Shown: in pieces, positions 43,680 through 52,738 of the stretch
How positions within the stretch are numbered: the stretch's first letter is position 1
Layout: every line of letters starts with the position of its first letter
DNA from: Gelidibacter sediminis
GTDB taxonomy: Bacteria; Bacteroidota; Bacteroidia; Flavobacteriales; Flavobacteriaceae
DNA length: 64,000 nucleotides
Reading direction: 5' to 3'
NCBI RefSeq assembly: GCF_004364975.1
Contig: NZ_SOBW01000007.1
Span: 806,001 to 870,000, forward strand
Translations under genes and position numbers: made by a program
Notes under the pieces: model-generated
Databases searched by the model: none
Seen by the model: only the letters and a program-made list of their open reading frames with translations
What the model was told of the DNA's origin: nothing

Positions 43680-43749
43680 CTCCTCCTTTTTAAGGAGGAG
43701 TGGATTCAGCCCAAGGATCGGGATGAAGACCTGCCTGACGGCAGGCAGG
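43680..43749. repeat. related hairpin unit inside the DUF559 module
   Basis: Two perfect hairpins: CTCCTCCTT-TTT-AAGGAGGAG (43680-43700) and CCTGCCTG-ACGG-CAGGCAGG (43730-43749). The layout (a CCTCC/AAGGAGG stem followed by GATTCAGCC...) parallels the flanking copies A and B, so it looks like a diverged or different member of the same repeat family. Confidence 0.6.
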
Positions 43750-43767
43750 CGAGGTGGTTCATTTACG

Positions 43768-44121
43768 TTATTTAAAATTCAATTTTATCTCATTTAGCAA
43801 CCCTTCAAAATTTTCAAAAACATTCTCAAATCTCAATACTTTAGAACCTAACGATTCCAAATTCTGTTGACGCTCTTAATCATAATTCTGAATTGCAAAA
43901 TCCAAATGAACAGCACCGTCCAATTCAATTATTAACCTTTCAGATGCACAATAAAAATCAACAATATAGTTTTCAATATTGTGCTGCCTTCTGAATTTCC
44001 TACCTTCCAATTTACTTCCTTGTAAGTGTTCCCACAAAGTCGCTTTCGCCGAAGTCGCATTGTTTTTAAGCTCCTTCCTTCGCTCTAAAAGATATTTTCG
44101 GTTATGAATGCTTGATTTCAT
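43768..44121 (-). pseudogene. DUF559 (Vsr-like) endonuclease-domain gene with in-frame stop
   Basis: From the ATG at 44121 the minus strand encodes a DUF559 domain: NATSAKATLWEHLQGSKLEG-KFRRQHNIENYIVDFYC, then the nuclease-like IIELDGAVH. A TAA at 43876-43878 stops it after AIQNYD. The same frame continues with ERQQNLESLGSKVLRFEN and a normal family end to the TAA at 43768-43770. The stop thus replaces what was probably Gln or Glu (one base change) and removes 35 conserved residues. DUF559 proteins resemble the very-short-patch-repair endonuclease fold and are usually about 115-125 residues. The gene is framed by direct repeats and lies between pbpC and the alpha-2-macroglobulin gene. Confidence 0.8.
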
Positions 44122-44141
44122 AGTTAGCGTTTTAATAAACA

Positions 44142-44221
44142 CAACCCTTCCGTCTTTAAGCCCTTATCTGGGCTAAATCCACCTTCCCTTAAAAAAGGAA
44201 GGAATTTTTTGATGTTGCTAT
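44142..44221. repeat. direct repeat copy B flanking the DUF559 gene
   Basis: This 80-base unit is the partner of 43568-43648 in the same orientation. Its hairpins are partly decayed: the first keeps CTTTAAGCCC / GGGCT but loses the outer pairs, and the second is reduced to CCTTCC / GGAAGG. Confidence 0.85.
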
Positions 44222-44255
44222 TTTTTAAAATTTTAGTCTCAGTCTAAAACTAAAT

Positions 44256-47200
44256 CTACCTCAACACCTCAATCCATCTACCTTTACTGCGTACCATAAA
44301 CTCATTATCATACATGGCCTCTACCTGAATGCCTGGCAAATAATAAGTCCCCAAATAAGACGCATTCAACATGACCGTAAAGGTTTTTGTGCCATCTTTA
44401 CCTTTCTGCGGTAAATCAAAATAGAAGTTAACTCGGTCGTCCCTGATATCGGTATATCTGGCTGTACTTGTCGTAGTATCGCCAAAAGCAGTAAAACGCG
44501 TGTTTACAATCTCCCATCCCGATGGGAAGATTTGGGTCAACGCCACATTGTTCACCTCTTGGTTTTTGAGGTTAGTTACTTTTACCACAGCCACAAAATC
44601 TTGCCCTTGATTCAACTTCCCAATATCCAACACATTCCCTTTTAAATCCTTATAAACTACGGAGACACTTAAACCACGCTGTTCGGAAAGCTCTTCTCCT
44701 AAAGGCAATTTTCCAGAATTCAGCACCCTTACATAGACTAAATTGTCTTGATTGTTTTTAAAACTGAACGAATTATTTCCATTTTTTACGGCTAATTCAC
44801 GTTGGGCAATCGCGCTCTTAGTGTCAATAGTTTCCGATTTACCGTTAAACGTATAGCTAACTTTAAGCGATTTCCCGCCATTTGCTTCTACCATTTTCGC
44901 CATGGCCAATAAACTATAGGCGGTGGTTTGGGTGCTCATCCATTTTGAACTTGACAAATCTTTCGCTAAATCCTGTGCGACCTCACGCATTTTAGGGTTT
45001 TTGGTCAACACCATGGTTTCTAAAGCCATGGCACGATTTCTATCCACTGATCCGTAGGTATAATAATTATACTTGGGCGGCGTGAAATTAATGTTTGCAG
45101 TACTCGAAATTTTTTGGCTAGCTTCCTTCTGACCTGCTAATGCATAAGCTGCTGCCAATCGCCATTTGGCCTCATTGGAAATCTCACTAAACTCCCGTAA
45201 GCGGTTCATGGCTGCCAAATCTGGACTTCCTGCCAATGCCAAGGTGTACAAACGGTACGCTTGTGCCAAATCAGTATTCGCGGTTCTGAAACTCGGGCGC
45301 CAATCTCTTGCCGCTTGGGTTTGGTAACGCAGCCAATTGCTCTTAAACGTCAACGGTAACACAAAGCCCTTTTTCTCGGCTTCTAACATAAAATGTCCTG
45401 CATAAGTAGTGCTCCAATCATCTACCGTATGCTCGCCCATCCAATAACTCATGCCGCCGGATGCCACTTGATAATTGCCTAAGCGCTTTACTCCAGCTTC
45501 AATGTTCTTTTGAATGTTCTGTTTCTTCTGATAAGTCAAATCGAAAATATCGGCCAAATATAATTGTGGAAATACTGCCGAGGTCACCTGTTCCAAACAT
45601 CCGTGAGGATATTGAATTAAATAGTGTAAACGTCTGGTAAAATCCATTGGAGGTAAGGTGGAAAATTCAACTATGGCACTATTCGTACCGAGTTCTCCAA
45701 AAGTTGCAAAATTCATGCTTTTGGAAGCGTTGGCTTCTAAAGTTTCATCTAATGATTTTGACGTTATTGGATTTGGATTATAGACTTCAATATCCACCTT
45801 ATAACTAGATTTTTCGCCATTACCAGTTGCAATCACCTCAACGGTATTGAAGCCCTTTGCCTTGCTAACATCCAACTCAAAATAAGTCATCTGCTCATCT
45901 GGTCGATCAAAAGTGAGCGATTTTGATGCCGCACCGACTACTGAAATCCCATCACTTAATTTCAAACTGATATTGACATTTTTCACCTTAGATTCCATGG
46001 CAAACACAGTTACCGGTAAAGTCACTTTTTCACCTGGACTCAATTTTCGAGGCAAGGTTGCCAACACCATTAATGGCTTTTTAACTTGTACGGATTTCTC
46101 CACACTGCCGTAAGCTTCAGTTTTCGCATCGCCTGCAACAACCATAGCTCTCACGGATCCAATGTAGTTTGGCATTTTAATTTTATGCGTTTTTCGCTCA
46201 CTTGAATTCAAAGTAAACGGTCCCAAATATTTGACTACGGGCTTGAATCGGTTTGGTTTTTTGTTTTTACCGGCAGCAGCATTTGCATCACCTCCAATGG
46301 CAAACACCTGATCAATACTTCCACTGTAGGCACCAATGACATCGTCAAAAATATCCCATGTTTTAACTCCCAAAGCTTCACGCGCATAAAATTCGTCCCA
46401 AGCATTTGGCGTTTTAAATCGGGTGAGATCCAATAAACCTTCTTCCACAATTGCCAACGTATAAGTCATTGGTTTCTTATTCTGCTCACTGACCACCACT
46501 TCAAACTCCTGATCTGGTCGTAGCGCATTTGGCATTTTAATTTCCGGTTTCAGTTTCGTTTCTGGATTTTCAACCATCAATGGAATAACCCCATACAAAC
46601 GAAGTGGCAAATCGTTCGCCGTAGTGGCATGCGGTTGTAATAAGGAAATATTGACAAACACGTTAGGCGCCATGTCTTTTGTAATCGGAATATTGACGGT
46701 CGTTTCACCTTGTTTGGTGACGATCCATTTATACGAAAGTACTTCTGAGCCATTTTCGATACTGATAAGCGCTCGACCTTCAGTACCTGACGGAAAGGTG
46801 ATTTTGGCCGTTTGTCCCACATTATAGTTTTCCTTATCTGCCGCAAACACCAACATTTTGGCTGCTTCTTTGTCGGTATCTGACGAGTTTTGATACCAAT
46901 TTTTATAGAAATAAGCTGTCCTTCCAGTTGCATGTCCACTCTGAGGATCTGTAATTCTGATCAGATATCTACCACGTTCATGCTCTGGAATATTTAAGGA
47001 AAATTTCCCTTTCCCGTTGGCATCTGTGGTCACCTTTTTGTCCAAATAAGGCTTGTGATAGGTGCTCGATACGTAACTGGATAGGTTGTCTTCAGATGAA
47101 TTCCACCACCAGCGCCATTCTATTTTATAGACTTTCACTTCGAGGTTTTCACGCTGAATTGGTTTTCCTTTTGCATCGACCGTGACCACATCAAATGTTT

Positions 47201-49838
47201 GATTTTGATCTGTAAAAAAGGAGCCATTTTTGTTTTCTTCTGGCGATTTCAATCCGACAAAAGAAATGTAAGGCGCATAGGTTTTAGTGAAGGCATCCAA
47301 CGAGAAATCGCCTCCATTTTCAAAAGCACGCACCAAAAATTGAACATTCAATAATCCGGGAGCATTTTTACCCACGTTTAAAGGTTTGGTAATGTTTGCG
47401 ACCCCTTCGTCATTTAAGCTGCCTTCAAAAACAGTAAGTTCTTCTGAAGAAAACGAACGGGTAGGATCCACAAACTCATAATCTTTATAGTTTTTAAAGC
47501 CTTCGTAAGAAGTGCTGAACTTGGCTTTAATTTCAGCTTTTAAATTTTTTGCAGGCGTACCGTGTAACCACTGTACATCTAACGTTCCGTTTAGAGGCTC
47601 GTTGTTAGACAAGATCTCATCTTTAAAATCGATTTTGATTTTTAAACGGTTTGGCTTGACGGTTTCTACGCGCAATCCTTTATAAAATGACGCGCCACCA
47701 ACGGAAACTTTTGCATTGTAATTTCCTGTTTTGCCTTCAGTCTCTGTGGGCACTGTAAATCGGTAGAAATTATTGATATTTTCCGTGCTGATCTTCTTGT
47801 AGATCAGTTTTCCGCTCGGATCCGTCACTTCCATTTTCACCGGATGTCCTTTCGGCAATTTATTATCATTATCATTCAACATAAACGTCAAAAACAACGA
47901 ATCTCCAGGACGCCAAACCCCACGTTCGCCGTAGATATAGCCCTTAAGGCCGCGTTGCAGACTGTTCCCAGACACATCAAATTTGCTTAAGGACAATGAA
48001 TTGCCATCTACCAATTTAATGTAACTCGTGTTTTTACCTTTAGTGACAATAGCAAAAGAAGCCACTTTAGTGCTTTTAAATGCTGCCAAGCCTTCACTAT
48101 CTGTTGTCACCTTTCCAATTTCTTGTTGTTGAAAATTGAACAATTTCACCGTTGCACCCGATTCAGGGTTCGTATTTAAAATATTCGAAACCGCAAAATA
48201 ATACGTGTTATTCGCACCTTGTTTAGCAATAACACCCAAATTGGACGCAATCAGATTTTGGGAGACGATACGGTTTTCATTAAAATAAGCCTCATGACAC
48301 GGGTTGTTGCGTTCTTCCCAGTTGTAGTTGGAGTTTCTATAGCTGTAAATTAAATTATCCCAATATTCTTCCTCACGCAAATCTTCATCTTCCGTCGTGC
48401 TTTCATTGTAATTTTCCTGGTAATACTCATTGTAATAATCGTCCTCATAATAATCGTCTTCTGAATTACCTACGTTCGCATAATTATCACAATTAAAGAC
48501 GGAATATTCCTTTTTGATGCTCAATTCTATACGGTAGATCGCACCAGGATCAGCATTAAAGAACGTTGAAAGATCAATACTGTAAGCTTTCCATTCCCCG
48601 TCATTGGCCACCGCATCATTTTGCAAGGCGATGGTTTTTTTGGCAATGCGTCGTCCTACGCGTTTAATGGCCGACAGATTATTACTTTGAAAATCGTTGT
48701 CTTGCAAGAACTGCAGCACATTATCTTCAAAAATCTTAATCACCCGAACGTCGACGGCCTTTAAATTGACAGCCTCAAAATTGAATTTAAGCTCACTGGA
48801 ATTTGGTAAAATGGTCCCATTGCTAATCAAACGAACTTGGGGTTTTAAATCTTCAAAAGAAATGGTTTCAGAAAATCCTTTTTTAAGTTTAAAGCCATCG
48901 GTATTGGCAATACCTTGATAAACATCAACCAACGCATCACCTGCTAATTTCGATTCCGGATACACTTTCAAAACGTTGCCATCCACTATAAACTTTGGAT
49001 TTTTTGAATTTTTGATGGTTACCAATCCGTCAAAATTCTGCTGCTTTTTTAAAGGGTCCGAAAAATTAATGGACACCATTTGTTCTGGTGTTTGCACGAC
49101 CTCAACATTGACGATCGTAAAATTATTGATCCCCGGAATCATCACCTTACGCTCACCAGAATTACTTGCTTTTATGGCTTTCCCGTTCCATTTGACCAAG
49201 ATTTCACTGTCTGCTACAGGGCGACTAATACTGTCAATTTTAAATTCAAATGCCTTAGCTCTATTTAAAGATTCGTTCCACTGCAGTTTGAGCTTCTTCC
49301 CATTCTGCCAAGCCTCCACAAGTTGTTTTGCATCTGAAATGGAAACGACATCGGCCGATTTTAAGGACGCTTCCAAATACTGCCATTTTTTACTGTAAGA
49401 TTGTAAATTGGCGGTAACCACATTAAAACTAGGGGCGATGGTTTTGAACTGAAAGGTATAGGTTTTATACTCTTTAGGTTGATTGTCATAGAGTTTCCCC
49501 AAATTAACACTGACCTTATATTCCGTATCCGATTGCAGCGGCTGATCCTGCTTAAAAATTAAAGTGTGTGCATTTTCTACCCACAATTTCCCTTTAACTT
49601 TGGGCTCGATTTTCAAGATACCATCGGCAACTTCCTGACCAATTGTCCATCCTTCTACATCATTTGCCAAGCTAATTAAAATAGGATCGGCAATAGAAAC
49701 GCGGCCTGCCGTAGTATAGCTGATATAGTCCCGAAATTTAAAGAGATTGTCGGTGTCCTCACTTATAGCATCGTCCTTTTTACAAGAAACCACTAGACAA
49801 AGGAGGAACACAAAAGAAATTATTTTTTTAAACGACAT
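44256..49838 (-). CDS. bacterial alpha-2-macroglobulin family lipoprotein
   Basis: A very large 1860-residue protein. Lipoprotein signal (FLLCLVVSC, then KKDD) anchors it in the envelope. It has N-terminal macroglobulin-like domains, the MG10/A2M core (SIENGSEVLSYKWIV, PNAWDEFYAREALGV), and the thioester motif CLEQ (about residue 1414) in YPHGCLEQVTS, whose Cys-Gln bond traps attacking proteases. The thioester domain (alpha barrel) continues to about residue 1700, followed by the receptor-like end. A Tyr/Glu/Asp-rich low-complexity stretch sits near residues 455-495 (NSEDDYYEDDYYNEYYQEN). It normally works with PBP1C in repair or defence of the cell wall. The size is within the range of YfhM-type proteins and slightly larger than most. 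Confidence 0.93.
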   Translation of the reverse strand: MSFKKIISFVFLLCLVVSCKKDDAISEDTDNLFKFRDYISYTTAGRVSIADPILISLANDVEGWTIGQEVADGILKIEPKVKGKLWVENAHTLIFKQDQPLQSDTEYKVSVNLGKLYDNQPKEYKTYTFQFKTIAPSFNVVTANLQSYSKKWQYLEASLKSADVVSISDAKQLVEAWQNGKKLKLQWNESLNRAKAFEFKIDSISRPVADSEILVKWNGKAIKASNSGERKVMIPGINNFTIVNVEVVQTPEQMVSINFSDPLKKQQNFDGLVTIKNSKNPKFIVDGNVLKVYPESKLAGDALVDVYQGIANTDGFKLKKGFSETISFEDLKPQVRLISNGTILPNSSELKFNFEAVNLKAVDVRVIKIFEDNVLQFLQDNDFQSNNLSAIKRVGRRIAKKTIALQNDAVANDGEWKAYSIDLSTFFNADPGAIYRIELSIKKEYSVFNCDNYANVGNSEDDYYEDDYYNEYYQENYNESTTEDEDLREEEYWDNLIYSYRNSNYNWEERNNPCHEAYFNENRIVSQNLIASNLGVIAKQGANNTYYFAVSNILNTNPESGATVKLFNFQQQEIGKVTTDSEGLAAFKSTKVASFAIVTKGKNTSYIKLVDGNSLSLSKFDVSGNSLQRGLKGYIYGERGVWRPGDSLFLTFMLNDNDNKLPKGHPVKMEVTDPSGKLIYKKISTENINNFYRFTVPTETEGKTGNYNAKVSVGGASFYKGLRVETVKPNRLKIKIDFKDEILSNNEPLNGTLDVQWLHGTPAKNLKAEIKAKFSTSYEGFKNYKDYEFVDPTRSFSSEELTVFEGSLNDEGVANITKPLNVGKNAPGLLNVQFLVRAFENGGDFSLDAFTKTYAPYISFVGLKSPEENKNGSFFTDQNQTFDVVTVDAKGKPIQRENLEVKVYKIEWRWWWNSSEDNLSSYVSSTYHKPYLDKKVTTDANGKGKFSLNIPEHERGRYLIRITDPQSGHATGRTAYFYKNWYQNSSDTDKEAAKMLVFAADKENYNVGQTAKITFPSGTEGRALISIENGSEVLSYKWIVTKQGETTVNIPITKDMAPNVFVNISLLQPHATTANDLPLRLYGVIPLMVENPETKLKPEIKMPNALRPDQEFEVVVSEQNKKPMTYTLAIVEEGLLDLTRFKTPNAWDEFYAREALGVKTWDIFDDVIGAYSGSIDQVFAIGGDANAAAGKNKKPNRFKPVVKYLGPFTLNSSERKTHKIKMPNYIGSVRAMVVAGDAKTEAYGSVEKSVQVKKPLMVLATLPRKLSPGEKVTLPVTVFAMESKVKNVNISLKLSDGISVVGAASKSLTFDRPDEQMTYFELDVSKAKGFNTVEVIATGNGEKSSYKVDIEVYNPNPITSKSLDETLEANASKSMNFATFGELGTNSAIVEFSTLPPMDFTRRLHYLIQYPHGCLEQVTSAVFPQLYLADIFDLTYQKKQNIQKNIEAGVKRLGNYQVASGGMSYWMGEHTVDDWSTTYAGHFMLEAEKKGFVLPLTFKSNWLRYQTQAARDWRPSFRTANTDLAQAYRLYTLALAGSPDLAAMNRLREFSEISNEAKWRLAAAYALAGQKEASQKISSTANINFTPPKYNYYTYGSVDRNRAMALETMVLTKNPKMREVAQDLAKDLSSSKWMSTQTTAYSLLAMAKMVEANGGKSLKVSYTFNGKSETIDTKSAIAQRELAVKNGNNSFSFKNNQDNLVYVRVLNSGKLPLGEELSEQRGLSVSVVYKDLKGNVLDIGKLNQGQDFVAVVKVTNLKNQEVNNVALTQIFPSGWEIVNTRFTAFGDTTTSTARYTDIRDDRVNFYFDLPQKGKDGTKTFTVMLNASYLGTYYLPGIQVEAMYDNEFMVRSKGRWIEVLR

Positions 49839-49860
49839 AACGCATGGTGTTGGATAGCTG

Positions 49861-49868
49861 CAAAGATT
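49861..49868 (-). promoter_or_regulatory. possible -7 box for the alpha-2-macroglobulin gene
   Basis: On the minus strand AATCTTTG differs from TAnnTTTG in the first base only, 23 bases before the start codon. Confidence 0.35.
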
Positions 49869-49907
49869 GTAAAACCACTTTAGATATTAGTTGTATTTTC
49901 TGACAAA

Positions 49908-50993
49908 TCAATCTTTGTAAATTCCTACCGTTAATTTCCCAGACGCATCCATAGACGCTCTGTACATGCCTGCCGTGTTAAATTCCATAACCATGTTGCC
50001 ATCTTTATCAACCGCAACAATACCGCCATCACCACCCAAATCTGGCACTTTCTTTTGAATTACTTCTCTCGCAGCTTCTTGCAGACTCAAGCCTTTATAG
50101 TCCATTAAAGCCGAAATATCATGCGCCACCATCGCACGGATAAAATATTCACCCCAACCCGTACTACTTACGGCACAGGTAGCATTGTTTGCATAGGTAC
50201 CCGCACCTATAATTGGCGCATCACCAATGCGTCCCCAACGTTTATTGGTCATCCCGCCCGTAGAAGTTCCAGCGGCAAGATTCCCGTTTTTATCCAATGC
50301 CACACACCCAACAGTACCAAATTTTGAATCTTTGATGATCGGATCATAAAAGGCAGTTTTATCTCGCGCATTCTTCGTGTCCTCAGCTGCTTTTACACGT
50401 TCTAATGCTTTAAATCGACTTTCAGTATAAAAATAAGATGGGTCCACCAACTCCAAATTTTGTTCTTTCGCAAACAATTCAGCACCTTCTCCCGACAACA
50501 TCACATGGGGTGAATTCTCCATAACCGCTCTTGCCAAATTAATCGGATTTTTAACCGTTTTAGTTCCCGCAGAAGCACCAGCATTCAATGTTTTTCCATC
50601 CATAATGGAGGCATCCAATTCGTTCGTTCCTGCATTTGTAAACACAGCCCCTTTGCCCGCGTTAAACAGTGGTGAATTTTCTAAAACGTTGATGGTTTTT
50701 TCTACAGCATCCAAACTCGACCCGCCATTTTTTAAAATCTCGTGTCCCACCCGAATCGCCTCTTCCAACTTCGCATTATAGGCCGCTTCATCTTCTACCG
50801 ACATATTTTCCCGTAAGATAGTGCCCGCACCACCATGGATGACAATGGCAAATTCATTTACTTTTTTTGATTCAGAATTATTGGCTTTTGGCGCTTCGGT
50901 AGATGTTGGTTGCTGTGAAGCAGAAGCCTTCTGATTGTCTTTACAATTCAGAAAAAAAAGCATTAAAAGCGGAAAATAAATGAGTTTTTTCAT
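49908..50993 (-). CDS. isoaspartyl peptidase/L-asparaginase, lipoprotein form
   Basis: A 361-residue N-terminal-nucleophile hydrolase. It is made as a precursor and cleaves itself before the threonine in KFGTVGCVALD, giving alpha and beta chains. The beta chain has STGGMTNKRWGRIGDAPIIGAGTYAN, the typical substrate site. Substrates are beta-aspartyl dipeptides and L-asparagine. The N-terminus (MKKLIYFPLLMLFFLNC) is a lipoprotein signal, so the enzyme acts outside the inner membrane. The ATG at 50993 is chosen; a longer frame to 51029 would place 12 extra residues in front of the signal. Confidence 0.92.
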   Translation of the reverse strand: MKKLIYFPLLMLFFLNCKDNQKASASQQPTSTEAPKANNSESKKVNEFAIVIHGGAGTILRENMSVEDEAAYNAKLEEAIRVGHEILKNGGSSLDAVEKTINVLENSPLFNAGKGAVFTNAGTNELDASIMDGKTLNAGASAGTKTVKNPINLARAVMENSPHVMLSGEGAELFAKEQNLELVDPSYFYTESRFKALERVKAAEDTKNARDKTAFYDPIIKDSKFGTVGCVALDKNGNLAAGTSTGGMTNKRWGRIGDAPIIGAGTYANNATCAVSSTGWGEYFIRAMVAHDISALMDYKGLSLQEAAREVIQKKVPDLGGDGGIVAVDKDGNMVMEFNTAGMYRASMDASGKLTVGIYKD

Positions 50994-51071
50994 AGCGTAT
51001 ATATTGATATTCAGCCTTAAAGTTAGCATTTTTTTAAGTAGCTAAGGCTTCAAAAAGCGACATATTATTGT

Positions 51072-51079
51072 TATCTTCG
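51072..51079 (+). promoter_or_regulatory. possible -7 box for the ALDH gene
   Basis: TATCTTCG differs from TAnnTTTG at one position and lies 32 bases before the start codon. Confidence 0.35.
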
Positions 51080-51111
51080 CAAACATCATAAATTAATTTA
51101 AATACATATAT

Positions 51112-52665
51112 ATGCAAGCAGTTGCTACAGATTTTGGAATTGAAAAAGCCCTAAAAGAATTAGGCGTTAAAGATATAAATGAAGGCACTTCAACAGGCTC
51201 CACTAATTTTTCTAACGGCGAGATTATTGAAAGCTATTCTCCAGTAGACGGAAAACTGATTGGTAAGGTAAAATCTACCACAAAAGAAGATTACGATAAA
51301 GTGATGGAAGCTTCTACCAAAGCCTTCAAAACTTGGAGAGATGTACCAGCACCTCAACGTGGTGAGATTGTACGTCAATTTGGTAATAAATTGAGAGAAT
51401 TGAAGCAACCACTTGGGAAACTCGTATCTTATGAAATGGGTAAATCTTTACAAGAAGGTTATGGTGAGGTTCAAGAGATGATTGATATTTGCGATTTTGC
51501 AGTCGGTCTATCTCGTCAATTAAACGGGCAAACGATTCCTTCTGAACGTCCAGGTCACGTGATGAGAGAACAATGGCACCCAATTGGTGTTGTTGGAATT
51601 ATCTCAGCGTTCAACTTCCCTGTGGCAGTTTGGGCCTGGAATACAGCACTTGCGTGGATTTGTGGTGATACTTGTGTTTGGAAAGCTTCCGAAAAAACAC
51701 CTTTATGTTCTATAGCTTGCCAAAATATAATTGCGGGAGTTTTAAAAGACAACAATTTACCTGAAGGGATTTCTTGTATCATCAACGGCGATTATAGAGT
51801 TGGTGAATTCATGACGAAAGACCCTAGAATTGCACTAGTATCCGCAACAGGTTCTACTAGAATGGGACGTATTGTTGGTAAAACAGTTGCTGAGCGTTTT
51901 GGTAAGTCTTTATTGGAGTTAGGAGGCAACAATGCCATCATTATCACACCATCTGCCGATTTAAAAGTGGTCGTTCCGGGTGCTGTTTTTGGTGCTGTTG
52001 GTACTGCGGGACAACGTTGTACCTCAACACGTCGTTTGATTATTCACGAATCCGTTTACGATAAAGTAAGAGATGCCATAGTTGGTGCTTACGGTCAAAT
52101 AAAAATTGGAAATCCTCTAGATGAAAACTATCATGTGGGACCAGTAATTGACAAAGATTCTGTAAAAACGTATTTAGCAGCTATTGAAAAAGCAAAAGCT
52201 GAAGGCGGAAAAGTATTGGTTGAAGGTGGCGTTTTAGAAGGCGAAGGCTTTGAAAGCGGCTGCTATGTAAAACCAGCAATTATTGAAGCAGAAAATCATT
52301 ATGAAATTGTGCAACACGAAACGTTTGCACCAATTTTATATTTGATGAAATATTCTGGTGATGTAGAAAACGCCATTGAGACACAAAATGGTGTGGCTCA
52401 AGGGTTATCTTCTGCTATTATGACCAACGAAATGAAAGAAGCAGAGAAATTCTTGTCTTACGCTGGTTCAGATTGTGGCATTGCCAATGTAAACATCGGA
52501 ACTTCAGGTGCTGAAATTGGTGGCGCATTTGGTGGTGAAAAAGAAACAGGTGGTGGACGCGAGTCTGGATCTGATGCTTGGAAAGTGTACATGCGCCGTC
52601 AAACGAATACCATTAATTATTCGGACGAATTGCCATTAGCGCAAGGCATCAAGTTTGACTTGTAA
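51112..52665 (+). CDS. aldehyde dehydrogenase, ALDH7 (antiquitin/AmaB) type
   Basis: A 517-residue NAD(P)-dependent dehydrogenase. The catalytic Cys is in GTAGQRCTSTRRLI and the general base Glu in LLELGGNNAII. Signature ALDH7 features are the N-terminal GIEKALKELGVKDINEGTSTGS, VGIISAFNFPVAVWAWN and the C-terminal GGEKETGGGRESGSDAWKVYMRRQTNTINYS. ALDH7 enzymes oxidise aminoadipate semialdehyde/piperideine-6-carboxylate in lysine breakdown. No other lysine-degradation gene is in the window, so this is the likely but unproven substrate. Transcribed alone, with a strong terminator. Confidence 0.92.
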   Translation: MQAVATDFGIEKALKELGVKDINEGTSTGSTNFSNGEIIESYSPVDGKLIGKVKSTTKEDYDKVMEASTKAFKTWRDVPAPQRGEIVRQFGNKLRELKQPLGKLVSYEMGKSLQEGYGEVQEMIDICDFAVGLSRQLNGQTIPSERPGHVMREQWHPIGVVGIISAFNFPVAVWAWNTALAWICGDTCVWKASEKTPLCSIACQNIIAGVLKDNNLPEGISCIINGDYRVGEFMTKDPRIALVSATGSTRMGRIVGKTVAERFGKSLLELGGNNAIIITPSADLKVVVPGAVFGAVGTAGQRCTSTRRLIIHESVYDKVRDAIVGAYGQIKIGNPLDENYHVGPVIDKDSVKTYLAAIEKAKAEGGKVLVEGGVLEGEGFESGCYVKPAIIEAENHYEIVQHETFAPILYLMKYSGDVENAIETQNGVAQGLSSAIMTNEMKEAEKFLSYAGSDCGIANVNIGTSGAEIGGAFGGEKETGGGRESGSDAWKVYMRRQTNTINYSDELPLAQGIKFDL

Positions 52666-52688
52666 GAGATCTCGTTTTTATAAATTTT

Positions 52689-52722
52689 AAAAGCCACTTT
52701 CGTTTGAAAGTGGCTTTTTTAT
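52689..52722. terminator. terminator after the ALDH gene
   Basis: AAAAGCCACTTTC-GTTT-GAAAGTGGCTTTT is a 13-base perfect stem with T-run, and an A-run on the other side also makes it usable for the leftward nuclease gene. Confidence 0.92.
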
Positions 52723-52738
52723 TATTTATATATAGCAG

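Noticed and set aside
49908-50993. Asparaginase-type gene as part of a lysine or amino-acid catabolic operon with the ALDH gene
   Set aside because: The two genes are divergent and have separate control regions; no other pathway genes are nearby.
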